NCBI RefSeq assembly: GCF_028898945.1
Contig: NZ_CP118607.1
Coordinates: 3,210,001-3,274,000, forward strand
DNA: 64,000 nt
Reading direction: 5' to 3'
From: Pseudomonas sp. PSKL.D1
GTDB taxonomy: Bacteria > Pseudomonadota > Gammaproteobacteria > Pseudomonadales > Pseudomonadaceae
Each line of letters starts with the position of its first letter. Within the stretch, counting starts at the first letter, position 1. Below are positions 54,086-63,171 of the stretch, piece by piece. The notes under the pieces are model-generated. The model was not told where the DNA came from, searched no databases, and saw only the letters and a program-made list of their open reading frames with translations. Both the position numbers and the translations under genes were made by a program.

Positions 54086-54904
54086 TTACGAGAACTTGCC
54101 GCTGATGTAATCAGCGGTCAGTTGTTCACGCGGGTTCTGGAAAATCTGCGCGGTCTGGCCCATTTCGACCAGGTAGCCGGTGCGCGTACCCTGGGAGATA
54201 TCGACCGAGAAGAAGGCCGTGTTGTCGGCCACGCGCACCGCTTGCTGCATGTTGTGGGTCACCAGCGCGATGGTGTAATCCTTCTTCAACTCGACCATCA
54301 GCTCTTCCACCCGGCGGGTGGCGATCGGGTCCAGTGCAGAGCACGGCTCGTCGAGCAGCAGCACTTCCGGCTCGGTCGCAATGGCGCGGGCAATGCACAG
54401 ACGCTGCTGCTGGCCACCCGACAGCGACAATCCGCTGACCTTGAGCTTGTCCTTCACCTCATCCCACAACGCCGCGCCTTGCAGCGCGTGCTTCACACGG
54501 TCGCCCAGGTCGCCCTTGTAGCGGTTAAGACGCAAGCCAAAGGCAACGTTGTCGAAAATGCTCATCGAGAACGGGTTTGGCTGCTGGAACACCATGCCGA
54601 TGTAACGGCGCACCACCACCGGGTCGACGCCCTTGCCGTACACGTCCTGCCCGAGGAAGTGCACATGCCCTTCGAAGCGGAAGCCCTTGACCATGTCGTT
54701 CATGCGGTTGAGGCTGCGCAGCACGGTACTCTTGCCGCAGCCGGACGGCCCGATGAAGCCGGTGATCTTGTTCTTTTCGATGGGCACATGGCTGTCACGT
54801 ACGGCCATGAAGTTGCCGTAGAAAATCTTGTCCAGCTTGCAGTCCATGACCACAGGTGTCTGCTCGACCATGGGAGCGGCGCGTTGTGCAGTGGAATGGT
54901 TCAC
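54086..54904 (-). CDS. pstB: Phosphate ABC transporter ATP-binding protein
   Basis: This 272-residue ATPase has Walker [10 protein letters not shown], signature [14 protein letters not shown] and Walker [15 protein letters not shown]. It is read from GTG 54904, with GGGAG 8 bases upstream. It powers PstCA import of phosphate. It is the last gene of pstSCAB on the minus strand, 18 bases after pstA. No phoU follows. Confidence 0.95.
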   Translation of the reverse strand: MNHSTAQRAAPMVEQTPVVMDCKLDKIFYGNFMAVRDSHVPIEKNKITGFIGPSGCGKSTVLRSLNRMNDMVKGFRFEGHVHFLGQDVYGKGVDPVVVRRYIGMVFQQPNPFSMSIFDNVAFGLRLNRYKGDLGDRVKHALQGAALWDEVKDKLKVSGLSLSGGQQQRLCIARAIATEPEVLLLDEPCSALDPIATRRVEELMVELKKDYTIALVTHNMQQAVRVADNTAFFSVDISQGTRTGYLVEMGQTAQIFQNPREQLTADYISGKFS

Positions 54905-54922
54905 GTGTTGATGCTCCCTGAC

Positions 54923-55816
54923 TCAGTACTTGGGTTTGCCGAAAATACGGCTCAAAATGTTGACTACCAGCACGATCATCACCAGCACCAGCGAGGCCGC
55001 CCAGGCCAGTTCAAGCTGGTTGTCGAACGGCATGCCGGAGAAGTTGTAAATCAGCACGGCCAGCGATGCCGTCGGGTTCATTACCGCCAGGCTGCCGTCG
55101 TGGTAAATCCAGTAGTTGCTGAACAGCGCGGTGAACAACAGCGGTGCCGTTTCACCCGCGGCGCGCGCCACCGCCAGCATGACGCCGGTCAAAATCGCCG
55201 GCATGCCGGTGGGCAGGATGATTTTCCAGATCACCTGGGCGCGGGTGCAGCCCATGCCGTAGGCTGCGTCCTTCATCATCTTGGGCACCATCTTCATCGC
55301 CTCTTCAGCGGTGAGCACCACGATCGGCAGCATCAGCACCGCCAGCGCCACGCCGCCTGCCGGCGCCGAATAGGTGCCAGTGGTCATCACCACCAGCGCA
55401 TAGGCAAACACACCGGCCAGGATCGATGGCAACCCGGTGAGCATCTTGGCGGCGAAGCGTGCAGCGTTGGCCAGCTTGCTGTCCGGCCCAAGTTCGGCGA
55501 GGAAGACCGCCGCCAGGATGCCCACCGGCACCGCGATGGCAGCGGCAATGCCCACCATGACGAAGGTGCCCGCCATGGCGTTACCAAAACCACCGCCCAT
55601 TTCGAAGCCCGTGGGTGGCAGCTCGGTGAACACCTCCAGGCTCAGGCGCGCGCCGCCACGGGTGATCAACATGTACAGCACGGAAATCAGCGGTACGGCA
55701 GCCAGCAGCGCCGTGCACCACACCAGGGTGGTCAGCACGATGCTGCGCAGGGCGCGGCCTTCGAAGCGGCGTTGCAGGCTGGGCAGCGCGGTTTTGGGAG
55801 TAGAGAGATCAGTCAT
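54923..55816 (-). CDS. pstA: Phosphate ABC transporter permease PstA
   Basis: This 297-residue permease has about six membrane spans. It has the EAA-like loop (EEAMKMVPKMMKDAAYGMGCTRAQVIWKIILPTGMPAILTG pattern, about residues 165-205). Its ATG overlaps the pstC stop by one base (TAATG). It forms the channel with PstC. Confidence 0.95.
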   Translation of the reverse strand: MTDLSTPKTALPSLQRRFEGRALRSIVLTTLVWCTALLAAVPLISVLYMLITRGGARLSLEVFTELPPTGFEMGGGFGNAMAGTFVMVGIAAAIAVPVGILAAVFLAELGPDSKLANAARFAAKMLTGLPSILAGVFAYALVVMTTGTYSAPAGGVALAVLMLPIVVLTAEEAMKMVPKMMKDAAYGMGCTRAQVIWKIILPTGMPAILTGVMLAVARAAGETAPLLFTALFSNYWIYHDGSLAVMNPTASLAVLIYNFSGMPFDNQLELAWAASLVLVMIVLVVNILSRIFGKPKY

Positions 55817-56781
55817 TACTTGTTACCCCGCTGTGCGTAGAGCATGAGCATCGAGCCGAGCACGTTCACCAGCAGGGTGATGAACATCAGCACCAGCGCG
55901 GCATACATCAGCACTTCGATTTCGGTCGGCCCGGCTTCCGGGAAGTTCAGTGCCAGCAGGGCCGCCAGCGTGTTGGCCGGGGCAAACAGGGACACCGAAA
56001 TGGTGTTGGCATTGCCCACGAGCATCGCCAGGGCCATGGTTTCACCCAGTGCGCGGCCAAGGCCGAGCACCAGCGAGCCGAAGATGCCGGTGGCGGCGGA
56101 CGGCACCATCACCTTGAGGATCGCCTCCCAATGGGTGGTGCCCATGCCGTAGGCCGCCTGTTTGGTTTTCATCGGCACGCTGGCCAACGCATCCTGGGAC
56201 ACAGCGGCGATGGTCGGCAGAATCATGATGGCCAGTACCAGCGCTGCGGGCAGCAGGCCGGGGCCACTCAACGAGGTGCCGAAGAACGGGATCCAGCCCA
56301 GCTCGCTGTTCAGCCAGGTGGTCAGCGGGCGGATCGCCGGGATCACCACATAGATGCCCCACAGGCCGTAAACCACGCTGGGGATGGCGGCGAGCAACTC
56401 GACGATGGTGCGAAACACGGCGGCAAGCTTCGCGGGGAGAAAGTCCTGAGTCAGGAAAATGGCCATGCTGACGCCGAAGAAGCCGGCGATCACCAAGGCA
56501 ATGAAAGCACTGTAGAGGGTCCCCCAGATGGCCGGCAAAATGCCGTACTTGCCCTGGTTGACGTCCCATACACTGCCGAACAGTACGTCAAAACCGTACT
56601 TTTCCATACCGGGCAGGGCCTTGTGCCCTACTTCGTAAACCAGCGCGAAAACCAGCGCCAGTATCAGCACCACGCCGATGCGCGCGAGGGCGCGGAAGGT
56701 GCGATCGACCAGGTAGTCCTTCGTTGAAGGTGGCTGGCAGGCCGAATCGGGGTTATCCGGTATGGAGAAGGGTGTGTTCAT
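55816..56781 (-). CDS. pstC: Phosphate ABC transporter permease PstC
   Basis: This 321-residue permease starts at ATG 56781 (MNTPFSIPDNP); a 10-codon upstream extension is less likely. It has six to seven spans, an ABC permease loop with AAYGMGTTHWEAILKVMVPSAATG, and RALGETMALAML. It partners PstA and lies 75 bases after pstS. Confidence 0.94.
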   Translation of the reverse strand: MNTPFSIPDNPDSACQPPSTKDYLVDRTFRALARIGVVLILALVFALVYEVGHKALPGMEKYGFDVLFGSVWDVNQGKYGILPAIWGTLYSAFIALVIAGFFGVSMAIFLTQDFLPAKLAAVFRTIVELLAAIPSVVYGLWGIYVVIPAIRPLTTWLNSELGWIPFFGTSLSGPGLLPAALVLAIMILPTIAAVSQDALASVPMKTKQAAYGMGTTHWEAILKVMVPSAATGIFGSLVLGLGRALGETMALAMLVGNANTISVSLFAPANTLAALLALNFPEAGPTEIEVLMYAALVLMFITLLVNVLGSMLMLYAQRGNK

Positions 56782-56856
56782 GGGTTGGTTCCGGGAACAG
56801 GGTGCGAGCACGCCCGACGTGGCTGTGGAGCCAGGTCGGGCGCGGCCTGGCAGGTC

Positions 56857-57888
56857 TTACTGGATGTTGGCGGACGCTTTGCGCACTTGGTCGACAACCG
56901 ACGGTGGCAGCGGGATGTAGCCCATCGAATCGGCGATTTCCTGGCCCTTGGTCAGGCTGTACTCGACCATCTCACGCATGGCCTTGGCTTTGGCCGGGTT
57001 GCCGTTGTCCTTGCGGAAGATCATCCAGGTGTAGGAAGTGATCGGGTAGGACTTGGCGCCTTCCGGGTCCGGCAGCCAGGCCACCAGGTTTTCCGGCATG
57101 GTCACCGCGGCCAGTGCCTCGGCACCGCTTTCGGCGTTCGGCACTACGTATTGGCCGGCCTTGTTCTGCAGTGCGGCGAAGTCGACCTTGGCCAGCTTGG
57201 CGAAGCCGTATTCGATGTAGCCGATGGCGCCCGGGGTCTGGCGCACGGTGGCGGTTACACCATCGTTCTTCGGCGACTTGATGAACTTGTCGGTGGCAGG
57301 CCAGTTGACAGTGTTGCCCTCGCCCAGCGCTTCCTTGAAGCCAGCGTTAATGGCCGACAGGTGCTTGGTGAAGACGGCGGTGGTACCGCTGGAGTCGGCA
57401 CGCACGACCACGGTGATCGGGGTGGCCGGCAGTTTCAGCTCAGGGTTGGCCGCGGCAATCTTCGGGTCGTTCCACTGGGTGATCTTGCCCAGGAAGATGT
57501 CGGAATACACATCACGCGGCAGCTTCAGGCCTTTCGGGTTACCTGGCAGGTTGTACGCCAGGACGATTTCACCGGCGGTCATTGGCAGCAATTGCACGCC
57601 TTCGGCAACCTTGGCGATTTCCTCGGGCTTCATCGCCGAGTCACTGGCGGCGAAATCGACCGTCTTGTTCAGGAAGTCCTGTACACCCGCCCCGCTCCCC
57701 TTGGACTGGTAGTCAACAGTGACGCCAGCGGTGTTCTTGCTGAAGTCCTTGAACCAGGTCAGGTAGATCGGTGCAGGGAAGCTGGCACCCGAACCGGTCA
57801 GGCGAACGTTGTCCGCAGCAAAGGCCGAGGTGGCGCCGAGGGAAACGGCGACGGCAAGTGCAGCAGATTTCATCAGGCTAATCATCAA
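56857..57888 (-). CDS. pstS: Phosphate-binding periplasmic protein PstS
   Basis: This 343-residue protein has a signal peptide ending in TSAFA/AD and the phosphate-binding TGSGASFPAPIY start. DYQSKGSGAGVQDFLN and RADSSGTTAVFTKHLS supply Ser/Asp/Arg ligands. It captures phosphate for PstCAB. It belongs to the OmpA-type PstS subgroup of pseudomonads, separate from the pst-phoU operon usually found elsewhere. A probable Pho box lies about 42-59 bases upstream of its start. Confidence 0.95.
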   Translation of the reverse strand: MMISLMKSAALAVAVSLGATSAFAADNVRLTGSGASFPAPIYLTWFKDFSKNTAGVTVDYQSKGSGAGVQDFLNKTVDFAASDSAMKPEEIAKVAEGVQLLPMTAGEIVLAYNLPGNPKGLKLPRDVYSDIFLGKITQWNDPKIAAANPELKLPATPITVVVRADSSGTTAVFTKHLSAINAGFKEALGEGNTVNWPATDKFIKSPKNDGVTATVRQTPGAIGYIEYGFAKLAKVDFAALQNKAGQYVVPNAESGAEALAAVTMPENLVAWLPDPEGAKSYPITSYTWMIFRKDNGNPAKAKAMREMVEYSLTKGQEIADSMGYIPLPPSVVDQVRKASANIQ

Positions 57889-57929
57889 AAAACGCTCCGT
57901 GTGATGGCGAGCACAGTTTGAAGCCGCTT

Positions 57930-57947
57930 CGTTACAGTTTTGTGAAT
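57930..57947 (-). promoter_or_regulatory. Probable Pho box upstream of pstS
   Basis: On the minus strand TTCACAAAACTGTAACG matches two CTGTNAC-like half-sites 11 bases apart. The promoter-proximal half (CTGTAAC) is strong and the other weak. The location fits PhoB activation under phosphate limitation. Confidence 0.5.
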
Positions 57948-58306
57948 TTTGAATTTCAGAACGGTGGGGAGTGCGTCAATCGAGGGGGTTACAAGGGGGA
58001 AGGCTGTCACTTTGTGGTTACCAGATGTGACTAACCCATTAGGCGTCTTCCCCTCGCAGATGCCACAGGCTTACCTTGCAAAGAGACAAATTCAGGCCAG
58101 GCAAAGCGTCATTTTCCTACCCGGAAGTGGCGGATTGACGCACCCGCATCAAAATAATACCATTTGTATACAAATTGTATTTTACCGGTCATGTTGATGC
58201 TGTACGTTGATTTGCCATACGCGGTCCCGCCGTTCCAGGTCATCTCAGAAATGCGTCCTCATCCTTGGCCATTTCCCTGGTTGTTCTACTGAAGAGATGA
58301 ATTGCA
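57948..58306. other. Intergenic region between pstS and the flavoprotein operon, with palindrome at 58162-58175
   Basis: About 360 bases with no credible gene. ATTTGTATACAAAT at 58162-58175 is a perfect 14-base palindrome containing TTGTATACAA, the half-site pattern bound by FCD-type GntR proteins. It lies about 130 bases before the flavoprotein start, so an FCD-type repressor encoded elsewhere may act here. The divergent pstS promoter occupies the left end. Confidence 0.5.
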
Positions 58307-59743
58307 ATGGCGGTTTCACGAAGAAATGTCCTGATCGGTGTTGGCGTGGGTGCGGGCGCCATCGCCGCTGGCAGCGCCGCGTCCCTGCTCAGCGATGGCC
58401 TGCCGAAAGACCCTGATTCCCTGGTGCGCGTGGGCTCGTTGCCGTCTGACGATTCGTCCCCGGGCTGGTTCCACACCAGCCGCGTTCGTCAACCCAAGGC
58501 CCCGCTGATCGGTGACGACCAGGCGCCATGGGTGGTGATCGGTGGTGGCTTCACCGGCCTGGCAGCCGCTCGCCAGCTGGCCCTGAACTTCCCGCAGGAC
58601 CGGGTGATCCTGGTCGAGGCGCAGCAGGTTGGCTTCGGTACTTCGGGCCGTAATGCCGGCTTCCTGATCGACGTGCCGCACGACATCGGCGCACCGGACT
58701 ACATTGGCGACCACGCAAACGCCAAAAACGTCCTGGCGCTGAACCAGCGTGGCCAAGGCATCCTTCGCGACCTGGTGGCCGAGCACAACATCGTCGACGC
58801 GCACCTGCGCCACTCCGGCAAGTACCAGGCTGCGATCGAAGACAAGGGCATGGCCGTACTGGAAGCCTACCGCGGCGGCCTGGAGGGGCTGGGCGAAAAG
58901 GTTGAAATGATCGAAGGCAGTGAACTGAAGGACCACATTGGTACCTCGTTCTACCGCAAGGCACTGTTCACGCCGGGCACCATGCTGGTTCAGCCGTCTG
59001 CGCTGGTCAAAGGCCTGGCCGACAGCCTGCCGGAAAACGTCGTGCTATACGAAGACACCCCCATCACTGCTGTCGACTACGGCCAGAAAACCGTGCTGCA
59101 TCACCCGACCGGTCGCATCACTGCCGACAAGCTGATCCTGGGTAACAACCACTTCGGCCAGCACTTCGGCTTCCTACAAGGGCGCATGCTGCCGATCTTT
59201 ACTTACGGCAGCCTGACCCGCCCACTGACAGCCGCCGAACAGGCCAGCATCGGTGGCCACGAATTCTGGGGCGTGATCCCGGCCGACCCGTTCGGCACCA
59301 CCCTGCGCCGCACACACGACAACCGCATCCTGGTGCGCAACAGCTTCAGCTTCAACCCGGATGGCCGCCATAAGCCGGGCTACACCGACAAGGTGCGCGT
59401 GGCCCACCGCCAGTCGTTCGAGCGCCGCTTCCCGACGCTGGCCAACGTGCCGTTCGAGCACACCTGGGGCGGCGGCCTGGCGATGACCCGCAACGGCGCC
59501 GGCTTCTTCGGCGAACTGCGGCCAAACGTCTACGGTGCACTGGCCTGCAATGGCCTGGGCACGGTGCGCGGCACGGCCACTGGCACCCTGCTGGCCAACA
59601 TGCTGGCGGGCAAGAACGAGAAACTCACCGAGTTCCTGCTGGCTGCACCGAAGCCGAACTGGAACCCGCCACAACCTGCGCTTTCGATGGGTGTGAACTT
59701 CACCCTGCGCACCGGCCAGGCGAGCGCCGGCCTCGAAGCCTGA
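58307..59743 (+). CDS. Tat-exported FAD-dependent oxidoreductase (DAO family)
   Basis: This 478-residue protein begins with a twin-arginine signal (AVSRRNVLIGVGVGAG) and a hydrophobic stretch to about residue 29. The FAD fold VVIGGGFTGLAAARQL is at 76-91, followed by VLVEAQQVGFGTSGRNAGF-type residues and a C-terminal ALACNGLGTVRGTATGTLLA. This is the D-amino acid oxidase/PuuB-type amine oxidoreductase layout. Three tat genes follow directly, so it is almost certainly their cargo. The substrate is probably a periplasmic amine or amino acid, but is unknown. Confidence 0.88.
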   Translation: MAVSRRNVLIGVGVGAGAIAAGSAASLLSDGLPKDPDSLVRVGSLPSDDSSPGWFHTSRVRQPKAPLIGDDQAPWVVIGGGFTGLAAARQLALNFPQDRVILVEAQQVGFGTSGRNAGFLIDVPHDIGAPDYIGDHANAKNVLALNQRGQGILRDLVAEHNIVDAHLRHSGKYQAAIEDKGMAVLEAYRGGLEGLGEKVEMIEGSELKDHIGTSFYRKALFTPGTMLVQPSALVKGLADSLPENVVLYEDTPITAVDYGQKTVLHHPTGRITADKLILGNNHFGQHFGFLQGRMLPIFTYGSLTRPLTAAEQASIGGHEFWGVIPADPFGTTLRRTHDNRILVRNSFSFNPDGRHKPGYTDKVRVAHRQSFERRFPTLANVPFEHTWGGGLAMTRNGAGFFGELRPNVYGALACNGLGTVRGTATGTLLANMLAGKNEKLTEFLLAAPKPNWNPPQPALSMGVNFTLRTGQASAGLEA

Positions 59744-59797
59744 CGGCACCCGGGCTGGCGCCAGTGCGCCAGCCTTTCCTTAACAAGTGAGAGCACC

Positions 59798-59974
59798 ATG
59801 GGTATTTTTGACTGGAAACACTGGATCGTCCTGTTGGGCGTCGTGGTCCTGGTCTTTGGCACCAAGAAGCTGAAGAACCTTGGCAGCGACCTGGGCGAAT
59901 CGATCAAAGGCTTTCGCAAGGCCATGAACGACGAACCCAACCTACCGGCCCAAGCGCCGCAGCGTGAAGACTGA
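59798..59974 (+). CDS. tatA: Twin-arginine translocase subunit TatA
   Basis: A 58-residue protein, [21 protein letters not shown], then [22 protein letters not shown]. It has a single N-terminal membrane helix, the hinge FGTKKL and an amphipathic helix, the complete TatA pattern. A short polar tail ends at 59974. It lies 54 bases after the flavoprotein gene and 3 bases before tatB. It is shorter than the usual housekeeping TatA of pseudomonads (about 77-90). Confidence 0.93.
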   Translation: MGIFDWKHWIVLLGVVVLVFGTKKLKNLGSDLGESIKGFRKAMNDEPNLPAQAPQRED

Positions 59975-59977
59975 ACC

Positions 59978-60253
59978 ATGTTCGGCATCAGCTTCAGCGA
60001 GTTACTGCTTGTGGGTTTGGTCGCCTTGCTGGTGCTCGGCCCCGAGCGCCTGCCTGGCGCCGCGCGTACCGCCGGCCTGTGGGTCGGGCGGCTCAAACGC
60101 AGCTTCAATGCGATCAAGCAGGAAGTCGAGCGTGAAATCGGCGCTGACGACATCCGCAAACAGTTACACACCGAGCACCTCCAGCAGGTCACAGAAGACG
60201 CCAAACGCATCCTCGACCCGCACACACCGCCTACCCCGCCCCGAGCCCCATGA
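59978..60253 (+). CDS. tatB: Sec-independent translocase subunit TatB
   Basis: A 91-residue protein with [33 protein letters not shown]. This is the TatB membrane helix, the conserved LxxGPERLP turn and a following amphipathic helix. It binds TatC and the signal peptide. It overlaps tatC by 4 bases. Confidence 0.94.
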   Translation: MFGISFSELLLVGLVALLVLGPERLPGAARTAGLWVGRLKRSFNAIKQEVEREIGADDIRKQLHTEHLQQVTEDAKRILDPHTPPTPPRAP

Positions 60254-60984
60254 TCGTAACCCCCAAACTCGACCAGCCCATGCCGCTGGTCTCGCACCTC
60301 ACCGAGCTGCGCACCCGCCTGCTGCGTTGCGTGGCTGCCATCTTCCTGATTTTTGCCGGGTTGTTCTCATTCGCCCAACAGATCTACACCCTGGTTTCGG
60401 CACCCTTGCGCGAGCATCTGCCAGCCAACGCAACGATGATCGCCACAGACGTGGCCTCACCCTTTCTGACGCCGTTCAAGCTGACCATGATCGTGTCGCT
60501 GTTCCTGGCGATGCCGGTGATCCTTCAGCAAATCTGGGGGTTTGTTGCCCCGGGGCTGTATCGCCATGAAAAGCGCATCGCCATTGCGCTGCTGGTTTCG
60601 AGCATCCTGCTGTTCTACGCCGGTATGGCGTTCGCCTACTTCCTGGTATTTCCGCTGATGTTCAGCTTCTTCGCCGCCGCCACGCCCGAAGGCGTGTCGA
60701 TGATGACGGACATTGCCAGCTACCTCGACTTCGTCATGACCCTGTTCTTCGCCTTCGGCGCTGCCTTCGAAATCCCGGTGGCGGTCGTGCTGCTGGTATG
60801 GCTCGGCGTGGTCGATGTGCATTACCTGAAGAAGATCCGGCCGTACGTGATCATTGGCTGTTTCGTAGCCGGCATGGTCCTCACCCCGCCGGACATCTTC
60901 TCGCAGACGCTGCTCGCCGTGCCCATGTGGTTGCTGTTCGAGCTCGGCGTGCTGAGCTGCGGCCTGGTTCGCTCACGCCAATAG
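60250..60984 (+). CDS. tatC: Twin-arginine translocase subunit TatC
   Basis: A 244-residue, six-span protein beginning near [16 protein letters not shown], with the Glu and Arg residues of the signal-recognition site. It has [29 protein letters not shown] and [25 protein letters not shown], all TatC hallmarks. It completes a tatABC set placed behind a single Tat substrate gene. Housekeeping tat genes of pseudomonads normally lie with his or ubi genes, so this set is a paralog. Confidence 0.95.
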   Translation: MIVTPKLDQPMPLVSHLTELRTRLLRCVAAIFLIFAGLFSFAQQIYTLVSAPLREHLPANATMIATDVASPFLTPFKLTMIVSLFLAMPVILQQIWGFVAPGLYRHEKRIAIALLVSSILLFYAGMAFAYFLVFPLMFSFFAAATPEGVSMMTDIASYLDFVMTLFFAFGAAFEIPVAVVLLVWLGVVDVHYLKKIRPYVIIGCFVAGMVLTPPDIFSQTLLAVPMWLLFELGVLSCGLVRSRQ

Positions 60985-61063
60985 CAGAGAGATCCTTTGC
61001 CCAATAATTCGAAAGCCTGCGCCAACCCCACTACACTCGGCCTTTCACCCCGGAGCGACGAAT

Positions 61064-61630
61064 GTGCACAACGCAGGAAGCGAACGGCAACCCCGCGGCG
61101 CCGTCATCTGGCTCACCGGCCTCTCCGGCGCCGGTAAATCTTCACTGGCCCAGGCATTGGCCACGCGCCTGCGCCAAAGGGGCCACCGCTGCTACGTCCT
61201 TGATGGCGACACCCTGCGCACCGGCCTGAACGCCGACCTGGGCTTCTCCCCTGCCGCCCGCCACGAAAACATCCGCCGCACCGGCGAAGTGGCTGCGCTG
61301 TTCGCCGATGCCGGGCTGCTCTGCATCGCGGCACTGATCTCCCCCTACCGCGCCGACCGCGCCGCCGCGCGCCGGGCCTGCAAGGGCAGCTTCCACGAAA
61401 TCCATGTAAACGCCGACCTGGCCACCTGCGAAACACGCGACCCCAAGGGCCTGTACCGACGGGCACGGGCTGGCGAGCTGAAGGCATTCACCGGCATTGA
61501 TGCGCCCTACGAGGCACCGGAGCACCCCGAGCTGGTGCTGAACACCGCCACCCACTCACTGCCGGCGTCGCTGGACCTGCTGCTGGAATACGTCCTGCAG
61601 CAGGTCCTGCCTGTCAACTCCCCGGCGTAA
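61064..61630 (+). CDS. cysC: Adenylylsulfate kinase
   Basis: A 188-residue APS kinase read from GTG 61064, with CCGGAG about 8 bases upstream. It has P-loop GLSGAGKS at 19-26, YVLDGDTLRTGLNADLGFS, NIRRTGEVAALFADAG, and the lid region DPKGLYRRARAGELKAFTGIDAPYE. It makes PAPS from APS. It is a stand-alone CysC rather than the fused CysNC common in pseudomonads. Its end overlaps the end of the convergent TolC-family gene by 17 bases. Confidence 0.93.
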   Translation: MHNAGSERQPRGAVIWLTGLSGAGKSSLAQALATRLRQRGHRCYVLDGDTLRTGLNADLGFSPAARHENIRRTGEVAALFADAGLLCIAALISPYRADRAAARRACKGSFHEIHVNADLATCETRDPKGLYRRARAGELKAFTGIDAPYEAPEHPELVLNTATHSLPASLDLLLEYVLQQVLPVNSPA

Positions 61631-63110
61631 TCTCCCCACGCTGCCAGCGCGCCTCGCTGTTGCTCAGCGCCTGGGCAATATCACCCAGCTCACCGGACGG
61701 CAATGTAGCCGGCAGCGGATCGAGCCCGGCACTGGCAAACACCTGCCCGTAGCTGTTGCGCAGCTCAGCGTAGGCCAGGTCGCGGCGCAGGTCGGCCTGC
61801 AAGGCGTTGAGCTCGCCCTGGATCAGCTCCAGCTCCCCGATGCCCTGGGCCTGGTGGCGGTTGCGCAGCTGTTCGACGATCTGCTGGTCCAGCGCCACCA
61901 GCTGCTGGCTGGTGGCGAACTGGCGGCGGGCTTCGCTGTAGTTGGCGTTGGCCACGTACAGCTGGGCCAGGATTGCCATCGACATGGCCTGGCGGCGGGC
62001 CTCGACCACTTGTTCACCGGCCTTGGCCACATCGATCGACGCCGGGCCCGAGAGCACGTTGAACAGGTTCCAGGTCACTTTCACGCCGTAGTCGGCCCAG
62101 CTCTGGTTGGTCAGGAAGCTGTTGCTGTCGTAATGGCCGCCAGCGGAAAACTCCAGGCCCGGCAGCATGCGCAGCATCGACTTGCGTACCTCGGCGGCGC
62201 TGATGCGCGCTTGATAGTCCTGCTCACGCAGCTCCGGGCGCGAGGCCAGGGCTTGCTGCTCCAGGCTTTCCAGGCCGACCTTGAGCTCGGGCACGCTGTA
62301 GTCTTCGTTGCTGGCCAAGGTCAGCTCAGTGCCCGGCGGCAGGTTGATCAGGGCGCCCAGTTCGGTCTTGGCCAACGACAAGGCGCGCCGTTGTTCCTCC
62401 AGTTGGCGGGTGGCCTCGATCAGCGCGCGCTGGTAGTTCAGCGCGTCGATCTGGTCGCCGATGCGTTGCTCGCCCATGCGCTGGCTGCTGTCCCGGGCCT
62501 GCTCGACGCGCGACATCAAGGTGTCGATACGCTTGAGCAGGCGTTCGGCGGCCACCGCGCGCCAGTAGGCAGAGCGCACGTCCTGGATGATGGTCTGCAC
62601 CACCTTGCGCCGGCGTTCCTGCACGATCAGGCGCTGGTCGCCCTGCTGCTTGGCGCTGACGTAGCTGACACCGAAGTCCAGCACGTTCCACACCATTGTC
62701 AGGTCGGCCACGTCGCGGTCGCGGTCCTGGGAGGTCGACGGTTCCAGCGACTGGGTGTTGGTCAGCACGCTGCGGCTGCTGGCGGCGCTGACGTTGCTGC
62801 GTCCGGCGTAGCCAGCGGACATGGCCATGCGCGGCAGCATGTCGAAGGTGGCCAGGTCGACCTGGCGCTGTGCCAGGGCTTCCTCCATCACCTTCAAGCG
62901 CGCCTCCAGGTTGTACTTGACCGCCCGGGCCATGGCCTGGTGCAAGGTCAATGGGCCGTGCAGCGCCTCCTGGCCCTTGAACATGTTGGCCAGGTCGGCC
63001 CGCGCACGCTGTTCGCTGACGCTGCGGTCGATCGGCTGGGTCTTGACCGCGCAGCCTGTCACCGCCAGTGCCAACATGCTGATCGCAAAAATCCTTGATG
63101 CTCTGCTCAT
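61614..63110 (-). CDS. TolC-family outer-membrane efflux protein with lipoprotein signal
   Basis: A 498-residue protein with a lipobox (LALAVTGC, Cys at residue 20), so lipid-anchored like OprM-type factors. Its two TolC repeats contain long coiled-coil helices and the paired AxAxAG or LNxARxxF-like strands. ALAQRQVDLATFDMLPRMAMSAGY and LREQDYQARISAAEVRKSMLRMLPGLEFSAGG are visible. It lies 61 bases downstream of the large surface protein gene on the same strand, so it is likely the outer-membrane pore of a type I system exporting that protein. Confidence 0.85.
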   Translation of the reverse strand: MSRASRIFAISMLALAVTGCAVKTQPIDRSVSEQRARADLANMFKGQEALHGPLTLHQAMARAVKYNLEARLKVMEEALAQRQVDLATFDMLPRMAMSAGYAGRSNVSAASSRSVLTNTQSLEPSTSQDRDRDVADLTMVWNVLDFGVSYVSAKQQGDQRLIVQERRRKVVQTIIQDVRSAYWRAVAAERLLKRIDTLMSRVEQARDSSQRMGEQRIGDQIDALNYQRALIEATRQLEEQRRALSLAKTELGALINLPPGTELTLASNEDYSVPELKVGLESLEQQALASRPELREQDYQARISAAEVRKSMLRMLPGLEFSAGGHYDSNSFLTNQSWADYGVKVTWNLFNVLSGPASIDVAKAGEQVVEARRQAMSMAILAQLYVANANYSEARRQFATSQQLVALDQQIVEQLRNRHQAQGIGELELIQGELNALQADLRRDLAYAELRNSYGQVFASAGLDPLPATLPSGELGDIAQALSNSEARWQRGEITPGS

Positions 63111-63171
63111 CCCACCGCCCCTTGGTACGACCTTGTAATGTGCGTTGTGTTGTTATTGCGCCCGCCGGGGC

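Noticed and set aside
54122..55840. 572-codon plus-strand open frame opposite pstB and pstA
   Set aside because: Antisense to well-defined pst genes; His-rich shadow sequence.
57948..57962. ATTTTGAATTTCAGA near pstS as a sixth GntR palindrome
   Set aside because: The right arm does not match the left, and the location belongs to the Pho-regulated promoter; probably chance.
61854..63098. 414-codon plus-strand open frame opposite the TolC-family gene
   Set aside because: Antisense shadow without any recognisable feature.
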